Shown in pieces: positions 1 through 7,229 of a DNA stretch of 7,828 nt. The stretch comes from an uncultured beta proteobacterium. Lineage in GTDB: Bacteria > Pseudomonadota > Gammaproteobacteria > Burkholderiales > Burkholderiaceae_C. How positions within the stretch are numbered: position 1 is the stretch's first letter; every line of letters starts with the position of its first letter. The notes below the pieces were generated by a model. It made no database searches, was not told where the DNA came from, and saw only the letters and a program-made list of their open reading frames with translations. The DNA is taken from NCBI GenBank assembly GCA_903920405.1, contig CAIXMC010000372.1, positions 1 to 7,828 on the forward strand, read 5' to 3'. Made by a program: the position numbers and the translations under genes.

Positions 1-2651
1 CTATCGCTGAATTTTTCATCCTGAAGGTGTACCCGTACCGTTACGCCACCGTGGTTCGTAAATTTGACAGCATTTCCGATAAAGTTAACCAGGATTTGCC
101 GCAGACGAAGCGCATCGCCGCAGAGCTGTCTTGGAACATTGGCATCTACATCCAACATCAGGGTCAAACCTTTGTCGTTGGCCTTGCTTTCGTTCAGTTG
201 AATGACACTTTGCAGCATCTGGTCAAGTCCGAAGTTACTCTCCTCAAGAACAAGTTTTCCGACATCAATTTTGGAAAAGTCAAGGATGTCATTGATGATG
301 GCTAACAGGTGATCGCCAGAGTCCCGAATTCTTTCTAGATAGTCGCGATTCTTCGGTGCCAAGTTGGAACGGAGGGCCATGTAGGCCATGCCAAGCATTG
401 AATTGAGTGGTGTGCGAATTTCATGACTCATTCTGGCAAGGAATTCACCTCGACTTCGCACAGCGATTTCGGCTGTATTGAGCGCAATGTCAAGCTCATG
501 TGTTCGCTGCCGTACGCGTGATTCAAGAGTGTCATTGATGGCCTGTAGCTGGCTTGCTGCCTCAAAACGTTCGGTGGCATCCCAGATAAATCCATGCCAA
601 AGAATACTGCCATCGGCCTTCATGACTGGGTGGGAGTGTCCCTCACGCCACCGAATTAACCCATCTGGAAGCAAAACGCGAAACTCGTTTGTCCAGTCTT
701 GCATGGTTTGGGCTGATTTCATGACACTGGACTTGAAAGATTCGCGGTCTTCTTGTACAACGGACTCAAAAACCGCCGTGGCATCCTCTGTTAATTGTCC
801 TGGTTGAAGACCAAACATGTCAATCAAACCACGGCTGGCAAACGGTACAGAAAAGACACCGTTGACCGACAGTTTGAACTGGTAAAGGACACCAGGCACC
901 TGATCAGACAACTCATAAAGCAAGTCGTGGCTTGCTTTCAGTTGATCTTCAATTTTTTTACGTTCAGAAATATCCTTGATCGAGGCAATGACCAAGGACT
1001 CACCGCTGAGTACAAATGGACACCAACTGATTTCAACTGGAAACTCAACACCGCCCTTTCTGATCGCGTTGAGTCTGCTATTGTTTGCCACAGCACGTCC
1101 CTTTGGAACTTTCATGTAGGCTTCACGGTGACACAGATGCCTGTCTCGCACTGATTCTGGCACCAGCGCATCGACATTCATGCTTGACAGTTCGTCCCGT
1201 GTGTAACCAAAAGATGCCATGGCTATCCAGTTGGCGAACCGGATTGTGCCGTCAGCGGCTACCATCAGCATGCCATCCGGGGCAGCGTCCAGCACTAAAT
1301 GAACCTGTCGTTCGTCTGCGTTCTTGCGGTCGGTAATGTCCTGACTTGTGCCAACCATCCGAACTGGCTTACCGTGCGTATCCCAATCGACGATACGGCC
1401 ACGATCGAGAACCCATACCCAATGACCCAGTTTATGACGTAACCTGATTTCGCATTCAAAAAACTCCATTTCCCGTTGGTAGAGACGCTCCAGTAAGCCT
1501 TCAACCACACTAATATCCCCAGGGTGGATGTATTTTCTCCATGTCACTGCACTGACAGGGGAAAGTTCTGCAAAATCGTAACCAATGACTTCAGCCCAAC
1601 GGGCATTGAGTATCACATTGCCAGTCGGTATTTGCCATTCCCAAGTACCGACGTTGGCGCTCCAGATGACCTCACTAAGACGCATCCTTTCCTGTTGCAG
1701 CGTTTGCTCGGTACGCTCGCGCCGCCGCAACGTGCTCACCAGAAGCCATGCGCTGATGCAGGTGGTCAACGTAAACGCAGCAAGCATGGATACAGTCATT
1801 TTGACTTCGTCGTACCATCTATTGAGGTAGTCGTCCTTCGACATACCTACGTTGACATAAAAAGGGTACTGTTCATGTTGAAGATGACCAAACAGTCGCC
1901 AAACACCGGCAACTTGTTCTGAGTACATTCCAAACTTTTGATTTTGAACGAGTGCCTTTTGGTGACTTGACGAAAATGAGATGCTACCAACGGTGTCACC
2001 GGTTTGTCGATCAGGAAATTGGGCAATCAGACCGGATTGCTGGTCTCTGACGGAAATCAGAAATTTCTCGCCTGGAACGAGCTGGGAGAGCTTGGTCTGA
2101 ATTGCCGCCACGTCCAAAAAGGCAAAAATAATGCCGTTAAATTCGCCATCATGATCATTCAAGCGCCGCGCAAAGGATATCCCCCATTTGCCGCTTATCT
2201 TTCCCAATAGGGGTGGCGAGATCACCAAATTGGTATGCGGATTCTGGCGCAGTTGTATGAAATAGGGACGACGAGCGATATTGCTGCCAGGCGGTGGACT
2301 GCGCCCTTCGTAGCCAAGAATGGTTTCCCCGTTACGGTCGGTTATACGGATGGAAATAAGCGCTGGATGCAGTTGCAACTGACGCCTGATGAGGGCGTTA
2401 ATTGTTGAATCCGGGGGACGGTCTGTCAATGTCTGGCGTTTGTATTCATCGGCAACAACCTGCAAAGCCAAATCAGCGTCGTGGTACTGTGCATCCATAT
2501 CGCTGACCACAAACTTGCTGAGATTTTGAATGGCAACCGTGATGCTTTCTTGATATTTCAGTCGACTTTTATCAAGTGAAGTCCATGTCATTGCGGCAAC
2601 AATTCCATTCAATGCAATGGCGATGGCAATGATGCGAGCGGTATAGTTCAT
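1..2651 (-). CDS. Membrane sensor histidine kinase (dCache - 3x PAS - HisKA - HATPase_c), 3' end beyond window
   Basis: The minus frame is open from the ATG at 2651 to base 1 (883 codons, no stop), so the C-terminus is missing. Visible order: transmembrane segment (about 5-23), periplasmic double-Cache-like sensor (about 30-275, with a RRPYFIQL stretch near 127-131 typical of this fold), second transmembrane segment (about 285-306), three PAS/PAC units (about 325-442, 445-565, 575-692), a helical linker, then HisKA with the H-box MSHEIRTPLN. The phospho-acceptor is His743; Glu744 and Thr747 form the ExxT phosphatase motif. The ATPase domain begins near 845 with the N-box (LRQILVNFIGNAVKFTNHGG; Asn860). 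The protein should sense a periplasmic small molecule and autophosphorylate in the cytoplasm. BarA-like H- and N-boxes and the long PAS array suggest a hybrid kinase with downstream receiver domain(s), an inference. An in-frame stop lies upstream and 2651 is the first ATG, but no good ribosome site precedes it. The ligand is unknown. Confidence 0.93.
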   Translation of the reverse strand, partial: MNYTARIIAIAIALNGIVAAMTWTSLDKSRLKYQESITVAIQNLSKFVVSDMDAQYHDADLALQVVADEYKRQTLTDRPPDSTINALIRRQLQLHPALISIRITDRNGETILGYEGRSPPPGSNIARRPYFIQLRQNPHTNLVISPPLLGKISGKWGISFARRLNDHDGEFNGIIFAFLDVAAIQTKLSQLVPGEKFLISVRDQQSGLIAQFPDRQTGDTVGSISFSSSHQKALVQNQKFGMYSEQVAGVWRLFGHLQHEQYPFYVNVGMSKDDYLNRWYDEVKMTVSMLAAFTLTTCISAWLLVSTLRRRERTEQTLQQERMRLSEVIWSANVGTWEWQIPTGNVILNARWAEVIGYDFAELSPVSAVTWRKYIHPGDISVVEGLLERLYQREMEFFECEIRLRHKLGHWVWVLDRGRIVDWDTHGKPVRMVGTSQDITDRKNADERQVHLVLDAAPDGMLMVAADGTIRFANWIAMASFGYTRDELSSMNVDALVPESVRDRHLCHREAYMKVPKGRAVANNSRLNAIRKGGVEFPVEISWCPFVLSGESLVIASIKDISERKKIEDQLKASHDLLYELSDQVPGVLYQFKLSVNGVFSVPFASRGLIDMFGLQPGQLTEDATAVFESVVQEDRESFKSSVMKSAQTMQDWTNEFRVLLPDGLIRWREGHSHPVMKADGSILWHGFIWDATERFEAASQLQAINDTLESRVRQRTHELDIALNTAEIAVRSRGEFLARMSHEIRTPLNSMLGMAYMALRSNLAPKNRDYLERIRDSGDHLLAIINDILDFSKIDVGKLVLEESNFGLDQMLQSVIQLNESKANDKGLTLMLDVDANVPRQLCGDALRLRQILVNFIGNAVKFTNHGGVTVRVHLQDEKFSD

Positions 2652-2819
2652 GAGGGAAAGATAGCAAAGGATCAGTCTTGGTGTTCTGCCATGACTGTCA
2701 CGTTATCGCATGGTTTGAATAAAAGAACTAGAGGCAAGTTGTCAATAAAGTCTATTGCATTTGATGGATTTTTCTGTCTGGCTGGGCGAGGAGTCGCAAT
2801 AGCCTTACTGAACTGGCTG
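2652..2819. other. Intergenic gap between ankyrin gene and sensor kinase
   Basis: This 168-base gap holds the putative kinase promoter and a 7-base perfect inverted repeat (CTATTGC at 2752-2758, GCAATAG at 2796-2802) just upstream of the -35 box. I see no convincing hairpin-plus-T-tract terminator behind the ankyrin gene, so read-through from the upstream operon into the kinase gene remains possible. No small gene is supported on either strand; the 62-codon plus-strand frame at 2691-2879 runs into the ankyrin gene and resembles nothing. Confidence 0.6.
2718..2745 (-). promoter_or_regulatory. Putative sigma70 promoter for the sensor kinase gene
   Basis: On the minus strand a perfect -35 box TTGACA (2740-2745) is followed after 16 bases by TTTATT (2718-2723), which matches 4 of 6 positions of TATAAT. 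A transcription start near 2711 would leave a leader of about 60 bases before the kinase ATG at 2651. It is the best promoter match in the gap after the ankyrin gene, and suggests that the kinase is transcribed separately from the tatD operon. The -10 box is weak, so this is a prediction only. Confidence 0.45.
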
Positions 2820-3503
2820 TTATTCCCCCTCCTTTTGAGAGAGTCGGCCTCGCATGAAAGCCAAAATCAATTCTGCTGAATCATTGTGCTTGCCACGGTT
2901 TGCAAAGTCCAGTGCATTCAAGCCAAGATCATTTTTTAAACTCGAATCAGCACCTGCTTCAAGCAAAACCTTGACCGCCGATGGCGTACCGTAATAAGCG
3001 GCCATCATTAAGGGCGTGGTGCCATTGGGGGATCGGGCATCGATGAAGGCGTTGTCGTCAAGCAACAGATTTATCACGGCAACCTGTCCATGTGTGGCGG
3101 CGTAATGCAAAGGCGCCCAACCTGGTTTATTGACTGCTGCCCCCTTGTCAATCAAAGTTTGGCACAGTTGTGCGTGGCCATTCAAGGCTGCCAGCATCAA
3201 CGGGCTTTCGTCTTTGTCGTTGCGAATATCAATGTGGGTTGATGACCAGCGAAGCAAACTGTTCACCACTTTGAGCGCATCGCCGTGGAGGGCCAACAAA
3301 AGCCCTGCAGTGCCGCTAGGATTCACTGTGTTGGGATCAAATCCTCGCTGCAAAAGCGAGTTGATCGTGACATCATCATCGAGTTCAATGGCTTTGAAAA
3401 AATCATCATAAGAACCCGCTGTTGCCTGTTGAAATCCTGTCAAAACAACAAGATAAACAATAATTCTGAAATAATACATCAGGCTAAAAATTGCGGGTTT
3501 CAT
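2820..3503 (-). CDS. Secreted ankyrin-repeat protein
   Basis: A 227-residue protein. Residues 1-29 look like a signal peptide: Lys2, a hydrophobic stretch about 9-22 and an Ala-Thr-Ala cleavage site before Gly30, so a periplasmic location is likely. The rest is about five to six ankyrin repeats (roughly 31-60, 61-95, 96-127, 128-157, 158-191, 192-219). The best have the TPLHxAAxxGH / LLLxxGAD signature, such as SPLMLAALNGHAQLCQTLI, APLHYAATHGQVAVINLLL and TPLMMAAYYGTPSAVKVLL; the 3-to-4 junction (VNKPGWAPLHYAA) is about two residues short. Ankyrin repeats bind proteins; no catalytic domain is visible and the partner cannot be named. The ATG (3503-3501) overlaps the tatD stop by four bases (ATGA), indicating translational coupling. 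From memory, an ankyrin gene beside tatD is common in Burkholderiales, but its role is not established. Confidence 0.9.
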   Translation of the reverse strand: MKPAIFSLMYYFRIIVYLVVLTGFQQATAGSYDDFFKAIELDDDVTINSLLQRGFDPNTVNPSGTAGLLLALHGDALKVVNSLLRWSSTHIDIRNDKDESPLMLAALNGHAQLCQTLIDKGAAVNKPGWAPLHYAATHGQVAVINLLLDDNAFIDARSPNGTTPLMMAAYYGTPSAVKVLLEAGADSSLKNDLGLNALDFANRGKHNDSAELILAFMRGRLSQKEGE

Positions 3504-4297
3504 AGTGGGGTAACACCTTTGAATAATTGTTCAAAATTACGTGATGTTTGCTCGGCTATCGTTTCAGGCGATACCCGCTTGATCTGCGCCAACTGCTGGG
3601 CTACCCAAACCACATAAGAGGGATTATTGGTTTTTCCACGGTACGGTACAGGGGCCAAATAGGGGCTATCGGTCTCGACCAACAGACGATCCAGGGGAAC
3701 CATTGCAGCGACATCGCGCAAAATTTGGGCATTCTTGAACGTCAGAATGCCCGAAAAAGAGATGTAATAACCCATGTCCAGCACTTGGCGTGCCACGTCT
3801 GCCTCTTCAGTGAAGCAATGAAAAACGCCTGTTGCAGAGCCTGCCGATCCATCTTCTCCCTCTTCTTTCAAGATGGTCAAAGTGTCAGCACTGGCAGAGC
3901 GCGTATGAATGACCAAAGGTTTACCCAATAACCGAGCGGCACGAATATGGGTTCTAAAGCGATCACGCTGCCAAGCCATATCTGCCGTACTGCGGCCATT
4001 GAGCCGGTAATAGTCCAGGCCGGTTTCACCTATCCCTACCACACGCGGCAAACTTCCCAGACGCAGCAAGTCGTCCACAGTAGGTTCTGTCACGTCTTCG
4101 TAGTCTGGGTGAACGCCCACGGTACACCAAAAATTGTCAAAGCCTAGCGCCAAACCATGCACTTTTTCAAAGTCTTCCAATCGGGTGCTGATGCACAAGG
4201 CACGACTGACCTGAGTTGCCGCCATGGCAGCACGAATAGGTACTAATTGTGAAAAAAGTTCTGGAAAATCAAGGTGGCAGTGGGAATCGGTCAACAT
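3500..4297 (-). CDS. tatD: TatD-family metal-dependent deoxyribonuclease
   Basis: A 265-residue protein of standard length for the TatD/YcfH family of the amidohydrolase superfamily, a TIM barrel with two divalent metals. All expected ligands are visible: His6 and His8 in TDSHCHLD, Glu91 in GIGETGLDYY, His131 in LVIHTR, His160 in VFHCFT and Asp210 in ETDSPYLAP. Family members are cytoplasmic 3'-5' exonucleases on DNA (and in some cases RNA) and act in DNA repair or turnover; the exact substrate here is inferred. Its position in a tmk-holB operon matches the YcfH-type paralogue rather than the tatABC-linked one. The ATG at 4297 lies 9 bases after the holB stop without a clear ribosome site, so expression probably depends on read-through from holB. 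The pilZ gene often found between holB and tatD in related bacteria is absent. Confidence 0.96.
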   Translation of the reverse strand: MLTDSHCHLDFPELFSQLVPIRAAMAATQVSRALCISTRLEDFEKVHGLALGFDNFWCTVGVHPDYEDVTEPTVDDLLRLGSLPRVVGIGETGLDYYRLNGRSTADMAWQRDRFRTHIRAARLLGKPLVIHTRSASADTLTILKEEGEDGSAGSATGVFHCFTEEADVARQVLDMGYYISFSGILTFKNAQILRDVAAMVPLDRLLVETDSPYLAPVPYRGKTNNPSYVVWVAQQLAQIKRVSPETIAEQTSRNFEQLFKGVTPL

Positions 4298-4306
4298 GAT
4301 GCGGTT

Positions 4307-5320
4307 TCAATATTTGGAGGCCATCGCCCATTGTGCCTGGCTGATCAAGGCCTCTTGCATCAATGCTGCGTTGTAAGGATGTTCAACTGTGCGACGGATG
4401 TGTGCAAGCGTTTTCCCCCACCCTGTCAAACTTTTCCAACTGCCTGCGCGTGGCAAATCAGTCTGTTCAAAAAAACGGGGCAGTGCACCACATCGCAAGG
4501 CCTGCAAGTCATGACAGAGTTTGTGCAGGGCATCGACGATCTGCGCGCCCGTCCAGTCTTTGAACGCACTGACATCGCCATTTTGCACAGCACGCGGCAA
4601 ATTGGGCCAGACAGCACTGAGGCCAGAAAATTGAAGCGCATCCTGGGGGCGGCCCCCTGCTGCGCGCAACATCACTTGCGCTTGCTGGAGTGTCATGCCC
4701 CTTGACTCTAACCAAGCTAATGCAACGCTCTGATCTGGCCACATCATGGCGTGGGTCAGGCAACGGCTGCGGATGGTGGGCAACAACAAATGGGCTGCAT
4801 CGGTTGCCAAAACAAATTTGACATCCCCAGGAGGCTCTTCCAGAGTTTTAAGCAGCGCATTGGCTGTATAAACGTTCATGCGTTCTGCCGGATAGACCAA
4901 CACCGCTTTACCCCTGCTGCGCGCACTGGTGCGCTGTGAAAACTCAACAGCTTCGCGCATGGACTCAACCTTGATCTCTTTGCTTAGCTTTGGCTTTTTG
5001 CCTTCAGTGTCGTCAGGTGCTTTCTCTTCTTCAGGCTTGTCGCTCAATTGCCACCCCAGCGCTTGCATGTTCGTTTGTGGCATCAATACAAAAAAGTCGG
5101 CGTGGGTTCGAACATCTATCGCGTGGCAACTCGGACATGTGCAGCATGCGCCTTGTGGGCCGGGATGGTCACACAGCCAGGCACGTACCAGTGTCATGGC
5201 CAAATCGTATTGCCCCAGGCCCGATGGCCCTGCCAACAGCCAGGCGTGTCCCCGTTGTGCCAGTAAATTTTGGGCTTGACTGACGATCCAGGGGGCAAGT
5301 GAAATGGCAGATTCGCTCAT
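4307..5320 (-). CDS. holB: DNA polymerase III subunit delta'
   Basis: A 337-residue clamp-loader subunit of the AAA+ family, part of the complex that opens the beta clamp and loads it on DNA. The N-terminal part has a P-loop-like GPSGLGQYDLA (31-41) in which the catalytic Lys is Gln37; E. coli delta' also lacks a working P-loop, so this fits a non-hydrolysing subunit. A zinc module follows, with Cys50, Cys59, Cys62 and Cys65, then a charged insert (about 90-115), and then the NALLKTLEEPP and TIRSRC (sensor 1 / arginine-finger) motifs that are hallmarks of delta'. The start chosen is the ATG at 5320, which overlaps the tmk stop (TGATG) and has GAGG about 9 bases upstream; in-frame starts at 5329 (ATG) and 5350 (GTG) are possible but worse placed. 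Confidence 0.95.
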   Translation of the reverse strand: MSESAISLAPWIVSQAQNLLAQRGHAWLLAGPSGLGQYDLAMTLVRAWLCDHPGPQGACCTCPSCHAIDVRTHADFFVLMPQTNMQALGWQLSDKPEEEKAPDDTEGKKPKLSKEIKVESMREAVEFSQRTSARSRGKAVLVYPAERMNVYTANALLKTLEEPPGDVKFVLATDAAHLLLPTIRSRCLTHAMMWPDQSVALAWLESRGMTLQQAQVMLRAAGGRPQDALQFSGLSAVWPNLPRAVQNGDVSAFKDWTGAQIVDALHKLCHDLQALRCGALPRFFEQTDLPRAGSWKSLTGWGKTLAHIRRTVEHPYNAALMQEALISQAQWAMASKY

Positions 5321-5979
5321 CACAGCCATCCTCGATCTTGCACAGTACACAACACATGCTGCCAGACTTCATCACAAGTTTGATGTGCGGGGATAATGGC
5401 AAAACGGCTGGGATCAGCTTGGCAGCGCTGTTGGTAACCACTGACCACTTTTTTAAAAAATTCTGCAGGTTGTGCTTCAAACTTATCGGGAACGCGCGCA
5501 CCGGCAAGGCGTTTGGCAGCAATGTTTGGGTCTAAATCAAACCAAAGAGTCAAATCAGGTTGACGTACAAAATCGCCGTCTAATGCAGGCACAGTCTGCA
5601 CAAGACGCTCTAAAAACGAGAGTGTTTCAAGATTAAAACCACGTCCAAAGCCCTGATAGGCAAAGGTGGCATCGGTAAAGCGGTCGCACAAAACCACCTT
5701 GCCTAGCTGTAGCGCGGGTTCAATCACCTGCTGCAAGTGATCGCGACGTGCGGCAAACACCAGCAAGGCCTCAGTCATTGCGTCCATGCTGTCGTTCAGC
5801 ACCATGGATCGCAATTTTTCAGCCAAGACCGTGCCGCCTGGCTCTCGCGTTAAGGTAAGTGAGCGCCCAAAGTCCATGAAAGCCTGGGCTAAAGCGTTGA
5901 TGTGCGTTGATTTTCCAGCGCCATCGATCCCTTCAAAACTGATGAAAAGACCGGTTGGGTTCAAAGCGTTTAATGTCAC
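5320..5979 (-). CDS. tmk: Thymidylate kinase (dTMP kinase)
   Basis: Phosphorylates dTMP to dTDP with ATP in the cytoplasm, a required step in dTTP synthesis. With the GTG at 5979 the protein has 219 residues, close to the usual 205-215. Visible motifs: P-loop [10 protein letters not shown] (Lys23), TREPGGT (44-50) for substrate binding, DRF (99-101) followed by a YQGFGRG stretch, and a lid [16 protein letters not shown] (about 159-174) that carries the catalytic arginine, as in the bacterial type II enzymes whose P-loop lacks it. The GTG starts one base after the mltG stop codon. A longer frame from a GTG at 6036 overlaps mltG by 56 bases and adds residues unlike the family; a TTG at 5964 would give a slightly shorter, also plausible, N-terminus. 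No clear ribosome site is seen, so coupling to mltG translation is likely. Confidence 0.95.
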   Translation of the reverse strand: MTLNALNPTGLFISFEGIDGAGKSTHINALAQAFMDFGRSLTLTREPGGTVLAEKLRSMVLNDSMDAMTEALLVFAARRDHLQQVIEPALQLGKVVLCDRFTDATFAYQGFGRGFNLETLSFLERLVQTVPALDGDFVRQPDLTLWFDLDPNIAAKRLAGARVPDKFEAQPAEFFKKVVSGYQQRCQADPSRFAIIPAHQTCDEVWQHVLCTVQDRGWL

Positions 5980-5980
5980 G

Positions 5981-6964
5981 TCAAAGGCCAAGTTGATAGT
6001 GTTGAACAGCACGATTGTGTGCAGCGAGATTGTCACTGAACTGGCTGCTGCCGTCGCCTCGCGCTACAAAGTACAAAGCCTTGCTGCGTGCTGGCTGCAC
6101 GGCCGCCATGAGCGCAGCCTTGCCAGGCATGGCGATGGGTGTCGGTGGCAAGCCTGCGCGGGTGTAAGTGTTCCATGGCGTATCGGTCACAAGGTCGCGA
6201 CGGCGCAGGTTGCCGTCAAACTGCTCTCCCAGCCCATAAATAACTGTGGGATCGGTTTGCAGCAACATCCCCAAACGCAGCCGGTTATGAAAAACCGAAG
6301 CAATCATGGTGCGATCGCTGTCAAGACCGGTTTCCTTTTCAATGATACTGGCCAAAATCAGAGCTTGGTCGGGGGTTTGCATTGTGATGTCTAATGCACG
6401 GGCTTGCCAGGCTGCTGCCAATTGTTTGTCCATGGCGTGCATGGCACGGCGCAACAACGCCAACTCGCCACTGCCTTTGGCATAAGTGTAGGTATCCGGG
6501 TAAAAACGACCTTCGGGATGGAGCTGCGGTCGTCCCAATTGTTTCATGATGAAATAAGGCTCTAGCCCTTTTGCATCATGCGTTAGTAGCTCTTCTTTTG
6601 ATAGTGCTTGCATCACCTGTTGAAAGTTCCAGCCCTCGATCAGCGTGACAGATTGCAGTGATTCATCACCACGTACCAATTGAGTCAGCAAGACACTGGG
6701 AGTGATGCCAGTTTGCAGCTCATAACTACCCGCCTTGATGTTGCGTGCTTGACCTGAGAGACGAAACCACCCATATAAAAGGAGTGGTGATGTTTGCACT
6801 CCGAGTGCCACCAGGTCATGGGCTACGGCACGCGGCGATGTGCCAAATTCAATAGATACATCTATGGTGGGGGTGGCAAGTGTCAGGGCGTGATTGAGCC
6901 ACCCATACGCCAAAAACCCAACGCAGAGCATCCCACCCACCATCCACATCAATAAACGACGCAC
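5981..6964 (-). CDS. mltG: Endolytic murein transglycosylase MltG (YceG family)
   Basis: An inner-membrane protein that cleaves growing glycan strands in the periplasm and is thought to set glycan chain length. With the GTG at 6964 it has 327 residues: a short basic start (RR), one transmembrane helix (about 4-23), a LysM-like subdomain ([10 protein letters not shown]... about 74-100), and a catalytic domain with [18 protein letters not shown] (Glu209 aligns with catalytic Glu218 of E. coli), [10 protein letters not shown] and [17 protein letters not shown]. It is complete and unbroken. The start is uncertain: GAAGG (6975-6979) lies 10 bases before GTG 6964 and 7 before TTG 6967, while a TTG at 7012 would add 16 residues with no ribosome site. 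The mltG-tmk order is widely conserved in proteobacteria. In many betaproteobacteria ygfZ lies upstream; here there is glmM and an inverted-repeat element instead. Confidence 0.94.
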   Translation of the reverse strand: MRRLLMWMVGGMLCVGFLAYGWLNHALTLATPTIDVSIEFGTSPRAVAHDLVALGVQTSPLLLYGWFRLSGQARNIKAGSYELQTGITPSVLLTQLVRGDESLQSVTLIEGWNFQQVMQALSKEELLTHDAKGLEPYFIMKQLGRPQLHPEGRFYPDTYTYAKGSGELALLRRAMHAMDKQLAAAWQARALDITMQTPDQALILASIIEKETGLDSDRTMIASVFHNRLRLGMLLQTDPTVIYGLGEQFDGNLRRRDLVTDTPWNTYTRAGLPPTPIAMPGKAALMAAVQPARSKALYFVARGDGSSQFSDNLAAHNRAVQHYQLGL

Positions 6965-6974
6965 CAAATCACTG

Positions 6975-6979
6975 CCTTC
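6975..6979 (-). promoter_or_regulatory. Ribosome binding site deciding the mltG start
   Basis: GAAGG on the minus strand lies 7 bases before TTG (6967) and 10 before GTG (6964). It is the only purine-rich Shine-Dalgarno-like match near the mltG 5' end and sits inside the frame that would be used from the TTG at 7012, so it favours the shorter protein that begins right before the membrane helix. Confidence 0.5.
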
Positions 6980-7039
6980 AAAAATAATGGGCGAATGATA
7001 ATTCAGCTTCAAAGGGCGGCGATGACCCTATCCTTACAC

Positions 7040-7064
7040 GGGTGCGATTCAAAGTGATGTGGAG
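7040..7064 (+). repeat. Left arm of the 25-bp inverted repeat
   Basis: Perfect reverse complement of 7230-7254, checked base by base. The next outward pair (C7039 with T7255) and inward pair (C7065 with C7229) do not match, so 25 bp is the full uninterrupted length. Confidence 0.97.
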
Positions 7065-7130
7065 CAGCCAACATGAATACATACCAGGAAAAGAGTTAGG
7101 CGAATTTATTCATCTATTTTGCTCTTAAAA

Positions 7131-7176
7131 AGATAGCTAACTACGCAAGCAGGACGGGCGCTAGAGGCCGATTTGT
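7131..7176. repeat. Degenerate Comamonadaceae-type intergenic palindromic repeat
   Basis: The stretch has AGATAGCT at its left end and GGCGCTAGAGGCCGATTT at its right end. It resembles, from memory, a short dispersed palindrome common in intergenic regions of Comamonadaceae (GATAGCTGCTAGCGCTTG, a short loop, then AAGCGCTAGAGGCC). Here the left half is degraded (CTACGC instead of CTAGCGC), so the stem is bulged and only CTA/TAG plus CGC/GCG still pair. The repeat lies inside the larger inverted-repeat element. The family assignment is recalled, not searched. Confidence 0.45.
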
Positions 7177-7181
7177 TATAC

Positions 7182-7212
7182 AAAAAAACTCACTCAAGTT
7201 CGCGCAGCTTGA
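7182..7212 (-). terminator. Possible weak intrinsic terminator after glmM
   Basis: On the minus strand TCAAG (7208-7212) can pair with CTTGA (7194-7198) around a 9-base loop, followed after 5 bases by seven T (7182-7188). The stem is only 5 bp and the T tract is offset, so any termination would be partial. It is the only hairpin-plus-T-tract combination seen between glmM and mltG. Confidence 0.3.
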
Positions 7213-7229
7213 CAGGTGAATATGGCCAC

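Noticed and set aside
478..1154. Overlapping plus-strand frames of 109 and 119 codons
   Set aside because: They are antisense to the sensor kinase, whose PAS and HisKA motifs are continuous there; their translations resemble no protein family.
1524..1922. Plus-strand frame of 132 codons
   Set aside because: Antisense to the second membrane segment and first PAS domain of the kinase; no ribosome site and no domain signal.
1..2651. Diguanylate cyclase or phosphodiesterase as the output of the PAS-array protein
   Set aside because: The MSHEIRTPLN H-box and the NAVKF N-box show a histidine kinase core, with no GGDEF or EAL motif in the visible part.
2780..2822. Intrinsic terminator after the ankyrin gene
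   Set aside because: Only a 4-bp AGCC/GGCT stem without a following T tract could be drawn.
5786..6394. Plus-strand open frame of 202 codons
   Set aside because: It lies entirely antisense to tmk and mltG, both of which have full family motifs, and its translation shows no recognisable domain.
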